Origin: Gammaproteobacteria bacterium | GTDB taxonomy: Bacteria; Pseudomonadota; Gammaproteobacteria; Steroidobacterales; Woeseiaceae | DNA: 59,143 bases | Assembly: GCA_029884165.1 (NCBI GenBank) | Contig: JAOUIH010000013.1 | Location: 1-59,143 of the forward strand | Direction: 5' to 3' | In this document: positions 18,795 to 27,377 of the stretch, piece by piece | Layout: the number at the start of each line of letters is the position of its first letter | How positions within the stretch are numbered: position 1 is the first letter of the stretch | Made by a program: the position numbers and the translations under genes | The notes under the pieces: model-generated | Told to the model about the DNA's origin: nothing | Seen by the model: the letters and a program-made list of their open reading frames with translations, nothing else | Database searches by the model: none

Positions 18795-19290
18795 GCGGAA
18801 GCTGTCGCGCGCCGAGTTCGTCCGCCGCTACGGCGGCGTCTACGAGCACTCGCCGTGGGTTGCCGAAGCCGCCTGGGAGCGTGGCGGCGGCGGGGTCGGG
18901 GCGGGTGAACTCCGCGGACTGCTCGCGTCCTGCGTCGACAGCGCGGACGATGACGCGAAACTCGCGCTGATCTGCGCCCATCCGGACCTGGCGGGGCGCG
19001 CGGCGGTACGCGGGGAACTCACGGCGGACTCGGCCGGCGAACAGGCGAGCGCCGGCATCGATCGGTGCACGCCGGAGGAGTTCGAGCGGTTCCGGCAGTT
19101 GAACGACGCATACAGGGAGAAATTCGGCTTCCCGTTCGTCATGGCCGTGCGACACTCGAGCCGCCAGCAGATACTGGCCGCATTCGAACGCCGCTTGCGC
19201 AACGAGGCGCCGGCCGAGATGCGGACGGCGCTGCGGGAAATACACGAGATCGCGCGGCTGCGCCTCGAAGCAATGGCCGATGTGAACTGA
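18784..19290 (+). CDS. uraD: OHCU decarboxylase
   Basis: A 168-residue 2-oxo-4-hydroxy-4-carboxy-5-ureidoimidazoline decarboxylase that gives S-allantoin, completing urate breakdown with PuuD and UraH. The active-site motif CAHPDLAG holds the conserved histidine (66), followed by SAGEQASAGIDRCTPEEFERFRQLNDAYREKFGFPFVMAVR. Length is normal. It overlaps the puuD 3' end. Confidence 0.95.
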   Translation: MKTERKLSRAEFVRRYGGVYEHSPWVAEAAWERGGGGVGAGELRGLLASCVDSADDDAKLALICAHPDLAGRAAVRGELTADSAGEQASAGIDRCTPEEFERFRQLNDAYREKFGFPFVMAVRHSSRQQILAAFERRLRNEAPAEMRTALREIHEIARLRLEAMADVN

Positions 19291-19299
19291 CGGAGCACC

Positions 19300-20298
19300 A
19301 TGAGCGCCAATCGCAACAACCCGTTTTACCAGTGGGTGCGGCTGGAGCAGCCGCGCCTCGGCACGCGCGTCGTCTGGGCGAACGACGAATTCTTCGGTGC
19401 GAAGGAGCGCCTCATCGAGCCGACCGAGCCCGTCTTCATCCCCGACAAATACGACGAGCACGGTAAATGGATGGACGGCTGGGAGACCCGCCGCCGCCGC
19501 GAACCCGGACACGACAGCTCTGTGGTCCGGCTCGGCGTGCCGGGGGTGATACGCGGTCTCGAAATCGACACTCGCCACTTCACCGGCAATTACCCGCCGC
19601 AGGCGCTGGTCGAAGCCTGCCAGGACGACTCGGACGTGCCGGCCGAATCCGCCTGGCGGCCGCTGACACCGATGATCGACCTGGCCGGCAACTCGCAACG
19701 TTTCGTCAACGTCGACAGCGGGCACGTGTTTACGCACGTGCGCCTGAACATCTTCCCCGACGGCGGCGTCGCGAGGCTCAGGATCTATGGCGAGGTGCGC
19801 CCCGACTGGTCGCGTATCGACCCTCGTGAGCGCATCGATCTCTTCGCGCTCGAAAACGGCGGCCGGGCACTGCTGTGCAATGACGAGCACTTCGGCAGCA
19901 TGCACAACCTGAACCTGCCGGGACGCGGCGTGAACATGGGTGACGGCTGGGAAACGGCGCGCCGCCGCAGGCCCGGCAATGACTGGGTAATCGTCGCGCT
20001 CGGGCACGCCGGCACGATCGAGGAAGTCGAGATCGACACCGCGCACTTCAAGGGCAACTACCCGGACCGTGCGAAACTGCAGGCCGGCAGGCCCGGCGAT
20101 CTCGCGCCGGCGACGCTCGCAGCCGAGAGCGAGCATTGGCCGGTCCTGCTGCCCGAGACCAGGCTCGGACCGGATGCGCGCCAGCTATGCCGCGATCTTG
20201 CGCCGCTCGGCGCCGTGACCCACGTGCGCCTGTCGATATTCCCGGATGGCGGCGTCAGCCGTCTGCGCCTGTTCGGTTACCTGGAGCGGAAGTCATGA
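19300..20298 (+). CDS. alc: Allantoicase
   Basis: A 332-residue allantoicase: hydrolyses allantoate to ureidoglycolate and urea. Two tandem jelly-roll repeats are plain, each with DGWET(R/A)RRR..GxD and IDT(R/A)HFxGNYP (first about 60-95, second about 213-255) and each ending in THVRLxIFPDGGVxRLRxxG. A GGAG site precedes the ATG. The substrate allantoate needs an allantoinase, which is not encoded in the window. It overlaps allA by 4 bases. Confidence 0.95.
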   Translation: MSANRNNPFYQWVRLEQPRLGTRVVWANDEFFGAKERLIEPTEPVFIPDKYDEHGKWMDGWETRRRREPGHDSSVVRLGVPGVIRGLEIDTRHFTGNYPPQALVEACQDDSDVPAESAWRPLTPMIDLAGNSQRFVNVDSGHVFTHVRLNIFPDGGVARLRIYGEVRPDWSRIDPRERIDLFALENGGRALLCNDEHFGSMHNLNLPGRGVNMGDGWETARRRRPGNDWVIVALGHAGTIEEVEIDTAHFKGNYPDRAKLQAGRPGDLAPATLAAESEHWPVLLPETRLGPDARQLCRDLAPLGAVTHVRLSIFPDGGVSRLRLFGYLERKS

Positions 20299-20801
20299 AC
20301 GGAAGAAAACTCGTCGCGGTACCGATCACGCCGGAGCGTTTTGCACCCTTCGGGCAGGTGATCGGCACGCTGCCGGAACGGCGCCAGGCGATGAACGCAG
20401 CGCGCTTCGAGCGCTTCGACCACCTGGCAAGCATCGACATCGAAGCGGCGGACGATGGCCGGCCGACGCTCAGCATCGCACGCGCGCGGATCGCGACAGC
20501 GCTCCCGTACCGCGTCGACATGGTGGAGCGCCACCCGCTCGGCAGCCAGGCATTCATCCCGCTGGCCGCTTTCCGCTTCGTGGTCGTCGTCGGCAGGCCG
20601 GGCGAGTCGGTCGAGGCCGGCGACCTGCAGGCCTTCGTGACGAACGGGCACCAGGGCGTCAATTACAACCGCGGCACCTGGCACATGCCGTTGATCGCGC
20701 TCGAAGCCGGCAACGAATTTCTCGTCGTCGACCGCGCTGGCGGCGGCAACAATTGCGAGGAGCACGTACTCGCCGAGCCACTGACGCTCTGCCTCGAGTG
20801 A
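20295..20801 (+). CDS. allA: Ureidoglycolate lyase
   Basis: A 168-residue cupin-fold ureidoglycolate lyase releasing glyoxylate and urea. Family motifs are ITPERFAPFGQVIG (11-24), MVERHPLGSQAFIPL, and NYNRGTWHMPLIALE with the conserved histidine. It begins in an ATGA overlap with alc and ends 5 bases before guaD. Confidence 0.94.
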   Translation: MNGRKLVAVPITPERFAPFGQVIGTLPERRQAMNAARFERFDHLASIDIEAADDGRPTLSIARARIATALPYRVDMVERHPLGSQAFIPLAAFRFVVVVGRPGESVEAGDLQAFVTNGHQGVNYNRGTWHMPLIALEAGNEFLVVDRAGGGNNCEEHVLAEPLTLCLE

Positions 20802-20806
20802 ACCGG

Positions 20807-22108
20807 ATGGCGGACACCCGGGCCTATCGCGCGTCTATCCTCCACTGCGTCGACGATCCGGCGGTCGCTGGCGCAGCAGCGGTCGAATCCTTCGAGGACG
20901 GCCTGCTGCTGGTCGACGGCGGCCGAATCGAGGCAGTCGGGCCGGCCGACGCGCTCCTTCGCCGGATCGGGCCGGATGTGCCCGTTACCGACTACAGCGG
21001 CCGGCTGCTCGTGCCGGGCCTCATCGACTGCCACGTGCATTATCCGCAGGTGGACATGATCGCGTCCTGGGGCGCGCGGCTCCTCGACTGGTTGCAATCC
21101 TATGCTTACCCGGCGGAGAGGCGTTACGCCGATCCCGAGTACGCCCGTGCGGCGGCGGATTTTTTCGCCGGCGAACTCCTGAAGAACGGCACGACCACGG
21201 CACTTGTCTTCGCGAGCGTCCACCGGGTTTCCGCCGAGGCGATGTTCGAGGCGGCCCGGCGCCGCAACATGCGCCTGGTGACCGGCAAGGTCGCGATGGA
21301 CACGGCATGCCCGCCCGACCTCCGCGACTCGGCGGAAGCTGCGTATCGCGACAGCCGGGAACTCATCGAGCGCTGGCACGGTGTCGACCGGCTCGGCTAC
21401 GCGATCACGCCGCGCTTCGCGCTGACCTCGTCGCAGCAGCAACTCGAAGCGCTGGGACGACTCGCGCGGGAATTCCCGGACGTGCACGTGCACAGCCATC
21501 TCGCCGAACAGCGCGACGAAGTCGAGGCCGTGCTGCGCGGTCACCCCGGCAGCCGCAGCTACCTGGACGTCTACGGTCGCCACGGCCTGCTGCGCGAGCG
21601 CTCGGTGTTCGCCCACTGCCTGTACCTCGACGATGCGGATCGCCGTGAACTCGCGAGCTCGGGCGGCGCGATAGCTTTTTGCCCGGGATCGAATCTGTTC
21701 CTCGGCAGCGGCCTGTTCGATCTCGCGGCGGCCGACGGCGCCGCCATCCGGACCGGCATAGGCAGCGACGTCGGCGCCGGCACCAGCCTGTCGCTGCTGC
21801 AGAACCTCGGCGAGGCCTACAAGGTGCTGCAGCTCAAGGGCCAGTCCCTGACGCCGTGGAAGGCGCTGCATCTGGCGACGCTCGGTGCCGCGCGCGCGCT
21901 CCGGCTGGAAGACCGGATCGGCAACTTCGCGCGCGGACGTGAGGCCGATTTCGTCGTGCTCGATCCGGCGGCAACGCCGCTGCTCGCGCGGCGCAATTCG
22001 ACGGCGCGCGACCTGGCGGAACGATTCTTCGCACTCATGATGCTCGGCGACGAGAGAGCCGTTGCGGCGACGTACCTGCTGGGACGCTGCGCCTGGCGGC
22101 GCAACTGA
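20807..22108 (+). CDS. guaD: Guanine deaminase
   Basis: A 433-residue amidohydrolase converting guanine to xanthine, feeding XdhAB. The metal motif is IDCHVHYPQ (H76, H78), followed by LLDWLQSYAYPAERRYADP, which is highly typical of GuaD. Further ligands are in VHVHSHLAEQRDEVEAV, FAHCLYL and GIGSDVGAGTS. The ATG at 20807 is preferred over an in-frame GTG 9 bases upstream. It is the last gene of the purine operon and converges with a phosphoribosyltransferase gene 4 bases away. Confidence 0.95.
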   Translation: MADTRAYRASILHCVDDPAVAGAAAVESFEDGLLLVDGGRIEAVGPADALLRRIGPDVPVTDYSGRLLVPGLIDCHVHYPQVDMIASWGARLLDWLQSYAYPAERRYADPEYARAAADFFAGELLKNGTTTALVFASVHRVSAEAMFEAARRRNMRLVTGKVAMDTACPPDLRDSAEAAYRDSRELIERWHGVDRLGYAITPRFALTSSQQQLEALGRLAREFPDVHVHSHLAEQRDEVEAVLRGHPGSRSYLDVYGRHGLLRERSVFAHCLYLDDADRRELASSGGAIAFCPGSNLFLGSGLFDLAAADGAAIRTGIGSDVGAGTSLSLLQNLGEAYKVLQLKGQSLTPWKALHLATLGAARALRLEDRIGNFARGREADFVVLDPAATPLLARRNSTARDLAERFFALMMLGDERAVAATYLLGRCAWRRN

Positions 22109-22112
22109 GTGC

Positions 22113-22700
22113 TCAGCGACCCGCTGCGAGCTTGCGCAAGCGATCGATGACCGGCGCGAGTTCCGGCTTGTGCTGCTCGAGTTCGTCGACCGTGAGTCCC
22201 GACAGCTCGTAGGGAAGCACCAGCCAGTCATCCGTCCGGTGCACGTAATAATCCGGCTCGCGCAGCGTGCGCGAGCTCGGCCGGTACCACACGGTCGCGA
22301 TGCGTATGTCCCGCGGCAGGTTGCGGCGGGTCTTGCGGGCCAGCTGGTCGATGACTGCGCGGACGCTCGAACCGGTGCTGTAGACGTCGTCGACGATCAG
22401 CAGCGAGTGATCTGCGCAGATCGTCTCCAGCAGGTACTGCAATCCGTGGACCCGGATCGAGTCGGCTTTGTCGATCATCGCCGTGTAATGCTGCTGGCCG
22501 CTGTAGGACGTCCGGATCGCTATGTGGTCGGTCGGCACGCCCAGGTGGTCGAGCCCTTCCTGCACGGCGATGCCGACGGCACTGCCGCCCCGCCACAGGC
22601 CGACCAGGAAATCAGGCCTGAACCCGGCCGCGTGGATCCTGCGCGCGAGGCGAAAGGCATCCAGCAGCAAGTCGTCGGCGGAGATGAAGCGCTTGTCCAT
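22113..22700 (-). CDS. Hpt1-like purine phosphoribosyltransferase (paralogue A)
   Basis: A 195-residue type I phosphoribosyltransferase of the COG2236 (Hpt1-like) group. WRGG is at 36-39, and the PRPP-binding loop LIVDDVYSTGSSV is at about 101-113. It would condense a nucleobase (probably hypoxanthine/guanine/xanthine) with PRPP; specificity cannot be read. It is 195 codons from the ATG at 22700; no clear ribosome-binding site is visible (AT-rich leader). Its divergent neighbour at 22803 is a clear paralogue with matching motif positions. Placement beside guanine deaminase suggests purine salvage. Confidence 0.88.
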   Translation of the reverse strand: MDKRFISADDLLLDAFRLARRIHAAGFRPDFLVGLWRGGSAVGIAVQEGLDHLGVPTDHIAIRTSYSGQQHYTAMIDKADSIRVHGLQYLLETICADHSLLIVDDVYSTGSSVRAVIDQLARKTRRNLPRDIRIATVWYRPSSRTLREPDYYVHRTDDWLVLPYELSGLTVDELEQHKPELAPVIDRLRKLAAGR

Positions 22701-22802
22701 TTGTTTTATTAAGAATATCGAAGCTGCGCTAGTATATGCGCCTCGCGGGCCGGCCGCATACCACGAACGACAAACGCCGGGCGCGCATAGCGGAGCGCAA
22801 GA
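22701..22802. promoter_or_regulatory. Shared divergent promoter region of the two phosphoribosyltransferases
   Basis: A 102-base intergenic region whose left 40 bases are unusually AT-rich. TAGTAT at 22730-22735 could serve as a -10 box rightwards. Its complement gives TATACT leftwards (22737-22732), which would leave a leader of roughly 25 bases before the ATG at 22700. No clear -35 boxes or palindromes were found, so this is only a candidate. Confidence 0.3.
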
Positions 22803-23369
22803 ATGAAAAAGACGGTGCTGACGGCCCAGGGGCTCCTGCAGGATTCCTTCCGGCTCGGCGTCAAGATCCTGGAGAGCGGCTTCGAGCCGACCATGATCAT
22901 CGCCATCTGGCGCGGTGGCACACCGGTCGGCATGGCGGTCCAGGAGATCCTGGCATACTGTGGCGTCGAGGCCGATCACATCGCCATACGCACTTCGTCC
23001 TACGAGGCCGTCGATAAGCGCGGCGCGGTCGCCGTCCATGGCCTGAATTACATCATCAAGAAGGTCTGCTACGAGGACCGGCTGCTGATCGTCGACGACG
23101 TATTCGACACGGGTAACACGTTCAAGGCGGTGCTGGAGGAATTGAAGCGCAAGGCGCGCGCAAATACGCCGGCCGACATACGTATCGCCGCTCCCTGGTA
23201 CAAACCGAGCCGCAACCAGACGGACCTGGTGCCGGACTATTACCTGCACGAGACCTCCGAATGGCTCGTGTTCCCGCACGAGCTCGACGCGCTGACGCCG
23301 GAGGAAACCCGCGAGCTGCGGCCGGAACTCTACGAGATCATGCACGCGCCACGTGCGGGCGCGGCCTGA
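22803..23369 (+). CDS. Hpt1-like purine phosphoribosyltransferase (paralogue B)
   Basis: A 188-residue phosphoribosyltransferase with IWRGGTPVGMAVQE (35-48) and PRPP loop LIVDDVFDTGNTF (95-107). It aligns along its whole length with the divergent gene at 22113-22700 (shared WRGG, AVQE, DHIAIRTS, VHGLxY, LLIVDDV, IRIA, PDYYxHxT). The loop differs (FDTGNT against YSTGSS), so base specificity may differ. A GGAGCG site precedes the ATG. The LOG-family gene follows 12 bases after its stop. Confidence 0.9.
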   Translation: MKKTVLTAQGLLQDSFRLGVKILESGFEPTMIIAIWRGGTPVGMAVQEILAYCGVEADHIAIRTSSYEAVDKRGAVAVHGLNYIIKKVCYEDRLLIVDDVFDTGNTFKAVLEELKRKARANTPADIRIAAPWYKPSRNQTDLVPDYYLHETSEWLVFPHELDALTPEETRELRPELYEIMHAPRAGAA

Positions 23370-23381
23370 CCGGGGCATCGC

Positions 23382-23951
23382 ATGCGGCGCATATGCGTCT
23401 ATTGCGGGTCGGCTCCGGGGAACCGCGGCGAGTACGCGGAGGCGGCCATCGGGCTCGCTGCAGAGCTGGTCCGGCGCGGTATCGGTCTGGTCTATGGCGG
23501 ATCTTCGAAGGGCATCATGGGCGTACTCGCCGACGCCGTGCTGGAGCGCGGCGGTTCGGCCGTCGGCGTGATGCCACACTCCCTGGTGCAGAAGGAGATC
23601 GCCCACTCGGGCCTCACGGAGCTGCACGTCACGGCGACGATGCACGAGCGTAAGGCGCTGATGGCCGACATGGCCGACGGATTCATCGCAATGCCCGGCG
23701 GATTCGGGACGCTGGAGGAGATCGTCGAGGTGCTTACCTGGGGGCAGCTTCGGTTCCACGCCAAGCCCTGCGGTCTGCTGAACGTCGCCGGCTATTACGA
23801 TCGATTCCTGGCGTTCGTCGGGCACGCAACCAACGAAGGTTTCGTGCGCGAAGGGCACCGGGAGATGCTGCTCGTCGCCGCCCTGCCGGCGGTACTCCTG
23901 GACAAATTCGCATCCTACTCGGCGCCCGAACTCCGGAAGTGGGTCGATTGA
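23382..23951 (+). CDS. LOG-family nucleoside 5'-monophosphate phosphoribohydrolase
   Basis: A 189-residue Rossmann protein of the LOG/TIGR00730 family, which splits nucleotide monophosphates into base and ribose 5-phosphate (in plants, cytokinin activation; in bacteria also AMP hydrolysis). Key motifs are VYCGSAPG (6-13), YGGSSKGIMGVLA (38-50), MHERKALM (87-94) and PGGFGTLEE (105-113). It follows phosphoribosyltransferase B in the same direction. The two would run opposite reactions (base to nucleotide, nucleotide to base), suggesting a salvage or recycling role. Confidence 0.92.
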   Translation: MRRICVYCGSAPGNRGEYAEAAIGLAAELVRRGIGLVYGGSSKGIMGVLADAVLERGGSAVGVMPHSLVQKEIAHSGLTELHVTATMHERKALMADMADGFIAMPGGFGTLEEIVEVLTWGQLRFHAKPCGLLNVAGYYDRFLAFVGHATNEGFVREGHREMLLVAALPAVLLDKFASYSAPELRKWVD

Positions 23952-23990
23952 ATCGGTCGTCAGGCCGGCAGCCCGGCGAATAACCGCCTG

Positions 23991-25154
23991 CTAGAACTGC
24001 AGACGCAGCGTGCCCCTGGCCGGGTGGCGGAGGTTGGCGGCCTGCAGCGAGTAACGTATGCCGAGGCGTCTGCCCTCGAGCCCGTGCCCTACACATACCC
24101 TGAGCGGCAACGTGAATGCCTCGACCAGCGTATCGGCCCCGATCTCGCCGAGCGTGCTCGTCACCAGCGCCGAGTCGTCGCGCAGGCTGACGGCCGGGTA
24201 GTCGGCCTGCTCAGTGGAGCTGCGCTCCACGAAGCGGCCGTCGCGCAGGAGCTGCGGCAGGCGGCTCGCGACGTGGAACGAGTTGTGGTTCGGCATGATC
24301 AGCGAAAGCGAGACGTCCCGTAATGCGTCGTCCCCCTGGTTGTAGACGACGACCTGCAGTTCGCTCGCGTTTTCCTCGAACAGGTAGTGCTCGTCTTCGT
24401 CACGGTATTTCCGCTGGATTTCCGCCATTTCCTGCATGAGTTCCGACGGTGAGCGTGACTCGTAGGGCCGGTCGCTCCCGAACAGGCGTGCATGGGTCAG
24501 GCGTGCGACCATCGTGTTCGAACTGCTTTCCGCCGAAATCTGGCGCACTTCCAGCAGCTGCTTCAGCTTGGCGCTGGCCACGGCCGACGGCAGGCCGGCC
24601 AGGTCGGCCGAGCGCATGCGCAGGGTCTTGTGAATGATGTCGCCGGGAAAACCGATCTCGATGCGCTCGGCCGATACGGCGTCGCGGAACTTGCGCGCGA
24701 ACAACTCCTGCAGCTGGCGCCTGCCGAGCTTGACGGTGGTGTCTCTCTGGCGGGCGTAGGCATCGCCGCGGCGCAGCGTTTCAGAATGGTCGATGCGCAT
24801 CATGTAGGGCTTGTCGTGGCAGTCGGGAATCTCGAACACCCCGACGCAGATGCCCTCAACGATCACAGGCCTGTAGCGGACCCGGATCGGAGGTTCGATG
24901 AATTCCGCGACCAGGCCCTGGTACGAGGGTTTCCCTTCGAAATCCTGTGCCGGGACGCCGTGCAGGCGCTTGCCGCCCCGGGCGTCCGCCTCGGCGCCGA
25001 CGATGATGTAGCGCGGTCCCGCGACGCTCGCGTTCGCCATTGCCAGCACGTCGCGCAGGAAGCGGCCCGTGTCGGTCGAGCCATAGGCATCGCGCCGCAA
25101 TTGCACGACGGTGGAAGGCGTTGCCGCGACAACCATTTTTGCAAGACGATTCAT
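23991..25154 (-). CDS. Schlafen AlbA_2 (putative ATP/nucleic-acid-binding) domain protein
   Basis: A 387-residue protein. The N-terminal half (about 15-165) fits the Schlafen AlbA_2 domain: TGRFLRDVLAMANASVAGPRYIIVGAE, IRVRYRPVIVEGICVGVFEIP and YARQRDTTVKLGRRQLQELF. The C-terminal half has a helical, arginine/glutamate-rich segment near 215-265 (SPSELMQEMAEIQRKYRDEDEHYLFEENA) and then a beta-rich tail with no recognised domain. AlbA_2 proteins are often nucleic-acid-binding regulators or parts of helicase-like defence proteins; no partner gene is adjacent here. The ATG at 25154 is taken as the start. Confidence 0.75.
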   Translation of the reverse strand: MNRLAKMVVAATPSTVVQLRRDAYGSTDTGRFLRDVLAMANASVAGPRYIIVGAEADARGGKRLHGVPAQDFEGKPSYQGLVAEFIEPPIRVRYRPVIVEGICVGVFEIPDCHDKPYMMRIDHSETLRRGDAYARQRDTTVKLGRRQLQELFARKFRDAVSAERIEIGFPGDIIHKTLRMRSADLAGLPSAVASAKLKQLLEVRQISAESSSNTMVARLTHARLFGSDRPYESRSPSELMQEMAEIQRKYRDEDEHYLFEENASELQVVVYNQGDDALRDVSLSLIMPNHNSFHVASRLPQLLRDGRFVERSSTEQADYPAVSLRDDSALVTSTLGEIGADTLVEAFTLPLRVCVGHGLEGRRLGIRYSLQAANLRHPARGTLRLQF

Positions 25155-25230
25155 CGTCCAGGGATTTTGAACGATTATGTTCGACCGGATCGCGAACCAA
25201 TCTACATTTCCGGCAGCTCGCGACGGCTGT

Positions 25231-25262
25231 AAAGAAAAACGGCGGCGCCAGGGGCGCCGCCG
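25231..25262 (-). terminator. Rho-independent terminator of the DUF1232 gene
   Basis: On the minus strand a perfect 10-base-pair stem (arms 25240-25249 and 25253-25262, CGGCGGCGCC type, 3-base loop) is followed by TTTTTCTTT (25239-25231). It lies 46 bases downstream of the gene ending at 25308. Confidence 0.88.
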
Positions 25263-25307
25263 TCGCGGTCTTCACGATAATCCGGACAGCGTCCGGCCGC
25301 GCTCGTG

Positions 25308-25871
25308 CTACCAGCGCAGGCGCCAGCCACCGCTGGACGCGCCGGAGCGGCGCCGCTTGCGCATGCGCGCGTGCAGCGTCGCGCGCTTGTCGGCCAGCCA
25401 CGCTTCGCGTTCCACGTGCGGGTCGAGGCCCTGGGCGCGGCGCCGGTTTTCCTCGGCTATCCGGTACGCGCAGAACTCCTCGTAGGAGGTGATTTCGGCG
25501 CGCAGCTCCTGCAACACGAGTTCGACGTAGATCGCGTCGTCGAGGAATCCCAGCCCGGGAATGTGATCCGGGATCAGGTCTTCCGGGTCGCAGAAATAGA
25601 GCAGGGCGCCGAGTACCCGGTTCCGGTCTTCCTCACCGAGATTCCATTCGGCGTCGGTCAGCATGTTGATGACGACCTGCAGCTTGGCGAGCCGGTCGGC
25701 GATGAAGTCGGGCAGTTCCGTCGACGTCGCGTCCTCGATCAACTGCCGGGCGGCAGCTTCGATCTGGGCGGCGTTCCGGTCGCTGTCCATCGCCGCCCTG
25801 GCCTTGTCGACGATCTGCTGGAAATGCTCGAGGTCCTGATCGCTCAGGGTAAAGGTAATGTCGAGTGGCAT
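25308..25871 (-). CDS. DUF1232 (YkvA-like) family protein
   Basis: A 187-residue soluble protein containing the DUF1232 hallmark ALLYFCDPEDLIPDHIPGLGFLDDAIYVELV (about 88-118). The N-terminal half is helical. The C-terminus is very basic (HARMRKRRRSGASSGGWRLRW), which could bind nucleic acid or membrane phospholipid. Typical DUF1232 proteins are shorter and membrane-linked; here no clear transmembrane segment is seen. Function unknown. It is followed by a strong intrinsic terminator, so it is a single-gene unit. Confidence 0.85.
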   Translation of the reverse strand: MPLDITFTLSDQDLEHFQQIVDKARAAMDSDRNAAQIEAAARQLIEDATSTELPDFIADRLAKLQVVINMLTDAEWNLGEEDRNRVLGALLYFCDPEDLIPDHIPGLGFLDDAIYVELVLQELRAEITSYEEFCAYRIAEENRRRAQGLDPHVEREAWLADKRATLHARMRKRRRSGASSGGWRLRW

Positions 25872-26174
25872 GTCTTCCCGTCCTTATTGTCTTTGAAATT
25901 CCGGACCCGGCGCCGACCTGGGCCGCGCTGTGCGTCAGGACTCGGTTTCGCCCCTCCGCCCTGGCCCCCCGTCCCGGGCGTCCGCGACCGTTACCGGCCG
26001 GCGGGCGAGAAGTCGGGATTGTATACGTATCGGGGAGGATCAGCCATCGACCGGCCCGCCCGGGTCGCGATTGACGCAACGCCGTCGGGCTGTATCGTCC
26101 CTGTCGCGCTTGTCGGCCCGGGTCGCGGCCCGCATACTGCCCCGCTTCCCGTCTGCCCCATCGCGAGTCTTTGC
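25872..26174. other. Intergenic region between divergent genes, no gene seen
   Basis: 303 bases between the DUF1232 gene and the kinase gene. Reading frames through it look like GC-rich noise, with no domain or ribosome-binding site. It holds a candidate promoter (26071-26098) and an AT-rich patch, TTGTATACGTATC, near 26020, with self-complementary GTATAC and ATACGTAT cores, which could be a regulator site or the leftward promoter. Confidence 0.5.
26071..26098 (+). promoter_or_regulatory. Candidate sigma-70 promoter of the APH-type kinase gene
   Basis: TTGACG (26071-26076) and TATCGT (26093-26098) are separated by 16 bases. The predicted transcript start is about 70 bases upstream of the GTG start at 26175. 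Confidence 0.4.
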
Positions 26175-27245
26175 GTGCCGTCCGATTCGATTCCGTCACG
26201 TCACCCGCTGGACGTCATCGCGGCAGCGCCGCCGGCGATACCGGAGGCGACCGCGATCGCGCTGGTCCGGGATCGCTGGGATTTGCGGGTCGAGATCAAG
26301 CCACTGGTCAGCGAGCGCGACCAGAATTTCCGCCTGACAGCGGCCGACGGCCGGCGCTATGTGCTGAAAATCGCGAATGCCACGGAAGACCCGCAGGTTA
26401 CGGATTTCCAGATCCAGGCCCTGCTGTACGTCGAGGCCCGGGCGGACCGGAACCTCGCGGTACCGCGTATCCTCCGCACGCCGGCCGGCGACACCGCCGT
26501 GACCGTCGCGGTCGACGGCGTTTCCCACCGGGCCCGGATCGTCAGCTTCGTCGACGGGCGGCCGCTGGGGACGACGCCCCCGGGGGGGCGGCTCTGCCGC
26601 GAGATGGGCGGCTTCCTGGCCCGCCTCGGCCTTGCGCTGGACGGGTTCGAGCATCCGGGCGCCGGCCAGAGCCTGCTCTGGGACATGAAGCAGGCGCTCT
26701 GCCTGCGGGACATCACCGGGCACATTCCGGACGAGGCGTTGCGGATGCTCGTCGAGACGACGCTGGATGAGTTCGAGCGGCAGGCATTGCCCCGCTTTGG
26801 CGCGCTGCGCTGGCAGGTCATCCACAACGACATGAATCCCGACAACGTGCTGGTCCGGGAGGACGACGGGCTGCACGTGGCCGGGATGATCGACTTTGGC
26901 GACATGGTCCGTTCCCCGCTGGTCGTCGACATTGCGGTTGCCGGCGCCTACCTGAGGGCGCCGGACGGCGATCCGCTGCGCTTCATCGGCGCATTCCTGG
27001 GCGGCTACCGGGAGGTCAGGCGGCTCGAGGACGAGGAACTGGTCGTGCTGCATACGCTCGTGAAGACCCGGCTAGCGACGACCGTGACGATCCTGCACTG
27101 GCGGGCAGCGGCGAGACACGGCGAGGACGCGTACCTGGCGGCCGCCAGCACGGCCGAGTCCGGCGCCGCCGACTTCCTGCGCCGGCTGGCCGACATCCCT
27201 GCCGCCGCCGCTGCGGCCCATTACCGGGTCGCCGGGGGATCCTGA
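26175..27245 (+). CDS. APH-family phosphotransferase, hydroxylysine-kinase-like
   Basis: A 356-residue aminoglycoside-phosphotransferase-fold kinase. ERDQNFRLTAADGRRYVLKIAN (about 46-67) is the nucleotide-binding hairpin and lysine; the catalytic loop is VIHNDMNPDNVLV, and the metal-binding motif is GMIDFGDM. This pattern is typical of hydroxylysine kinase and the kinase half of some class III aminotransferase fusions; the substrate is unknown. The start is set at GTG 26175 because no in-frame ATG exists near the domain start and upstream translation is low-complexity. No clear ribosome-binding site is visible, so the start is uncertain by some codons. Confidence 0.82.
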   Translation: MPSDSIPSRHPLDVIAAAPPAIPEATAIALVRDRWDLRVEIKPLVSERDQNFRLTAADGRRYVLKIANATEDPQVTDFQIQALLYVEARADRNLAVPRILRTPAGDTAVTVAVDGVSHRARIVSFVDGRPLGTTPPGGRLCREMGGFLARLGLALDGFEHPGAGQSLLWDMKQALCLRDITGHIPDEALRMLVETTLDEFERQALPRFGALRWQVIHNDMNPDNVLVREDDGLHVAGMIDFGDMVRSPLVVDIAVAGAYLRAPDGDPLRFIGAFLGGYREVRRLEDEELVVLHTLVKTRLATTVTILHWRAAARHGEDAYLAAASTAESGAADFLRRLADIPAAAAAAHYRVAGGS

Positions 27246-27249
27246 GGCC

Positions 27250-27285
27250 GGCGGCCGCCAGGCCGCCAAAAGTGGTCGGTTTTTT
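27250..27285 (+). terminator. Possible terminator after the APH-type kinase gene
   Basis: A stem of GGCGGCC (27250-27256) and GGCCGCC (27261-27267) with a 4-base loop lies 5 bases after the stop. Six T (27280-27285) follow 12 bases later, further than usual, so efficiency is doubtful. Confidence 0.4.
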
Positions 27286-27377
27286 GCATCAAAGCTGTGG
27301 AACAGGTTCCAGAATCAGGGGCTTGCAGCACCTACCATGGTCGCGTACTGCGTAACCGGGGACCCAATAGCGCCGAT

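Noticed and set aside
18445..20136. 563-codon minus-strand frame across puuD, uraD and alc
   Set aside because: Crosses three recognised genes; the translation has no family features.
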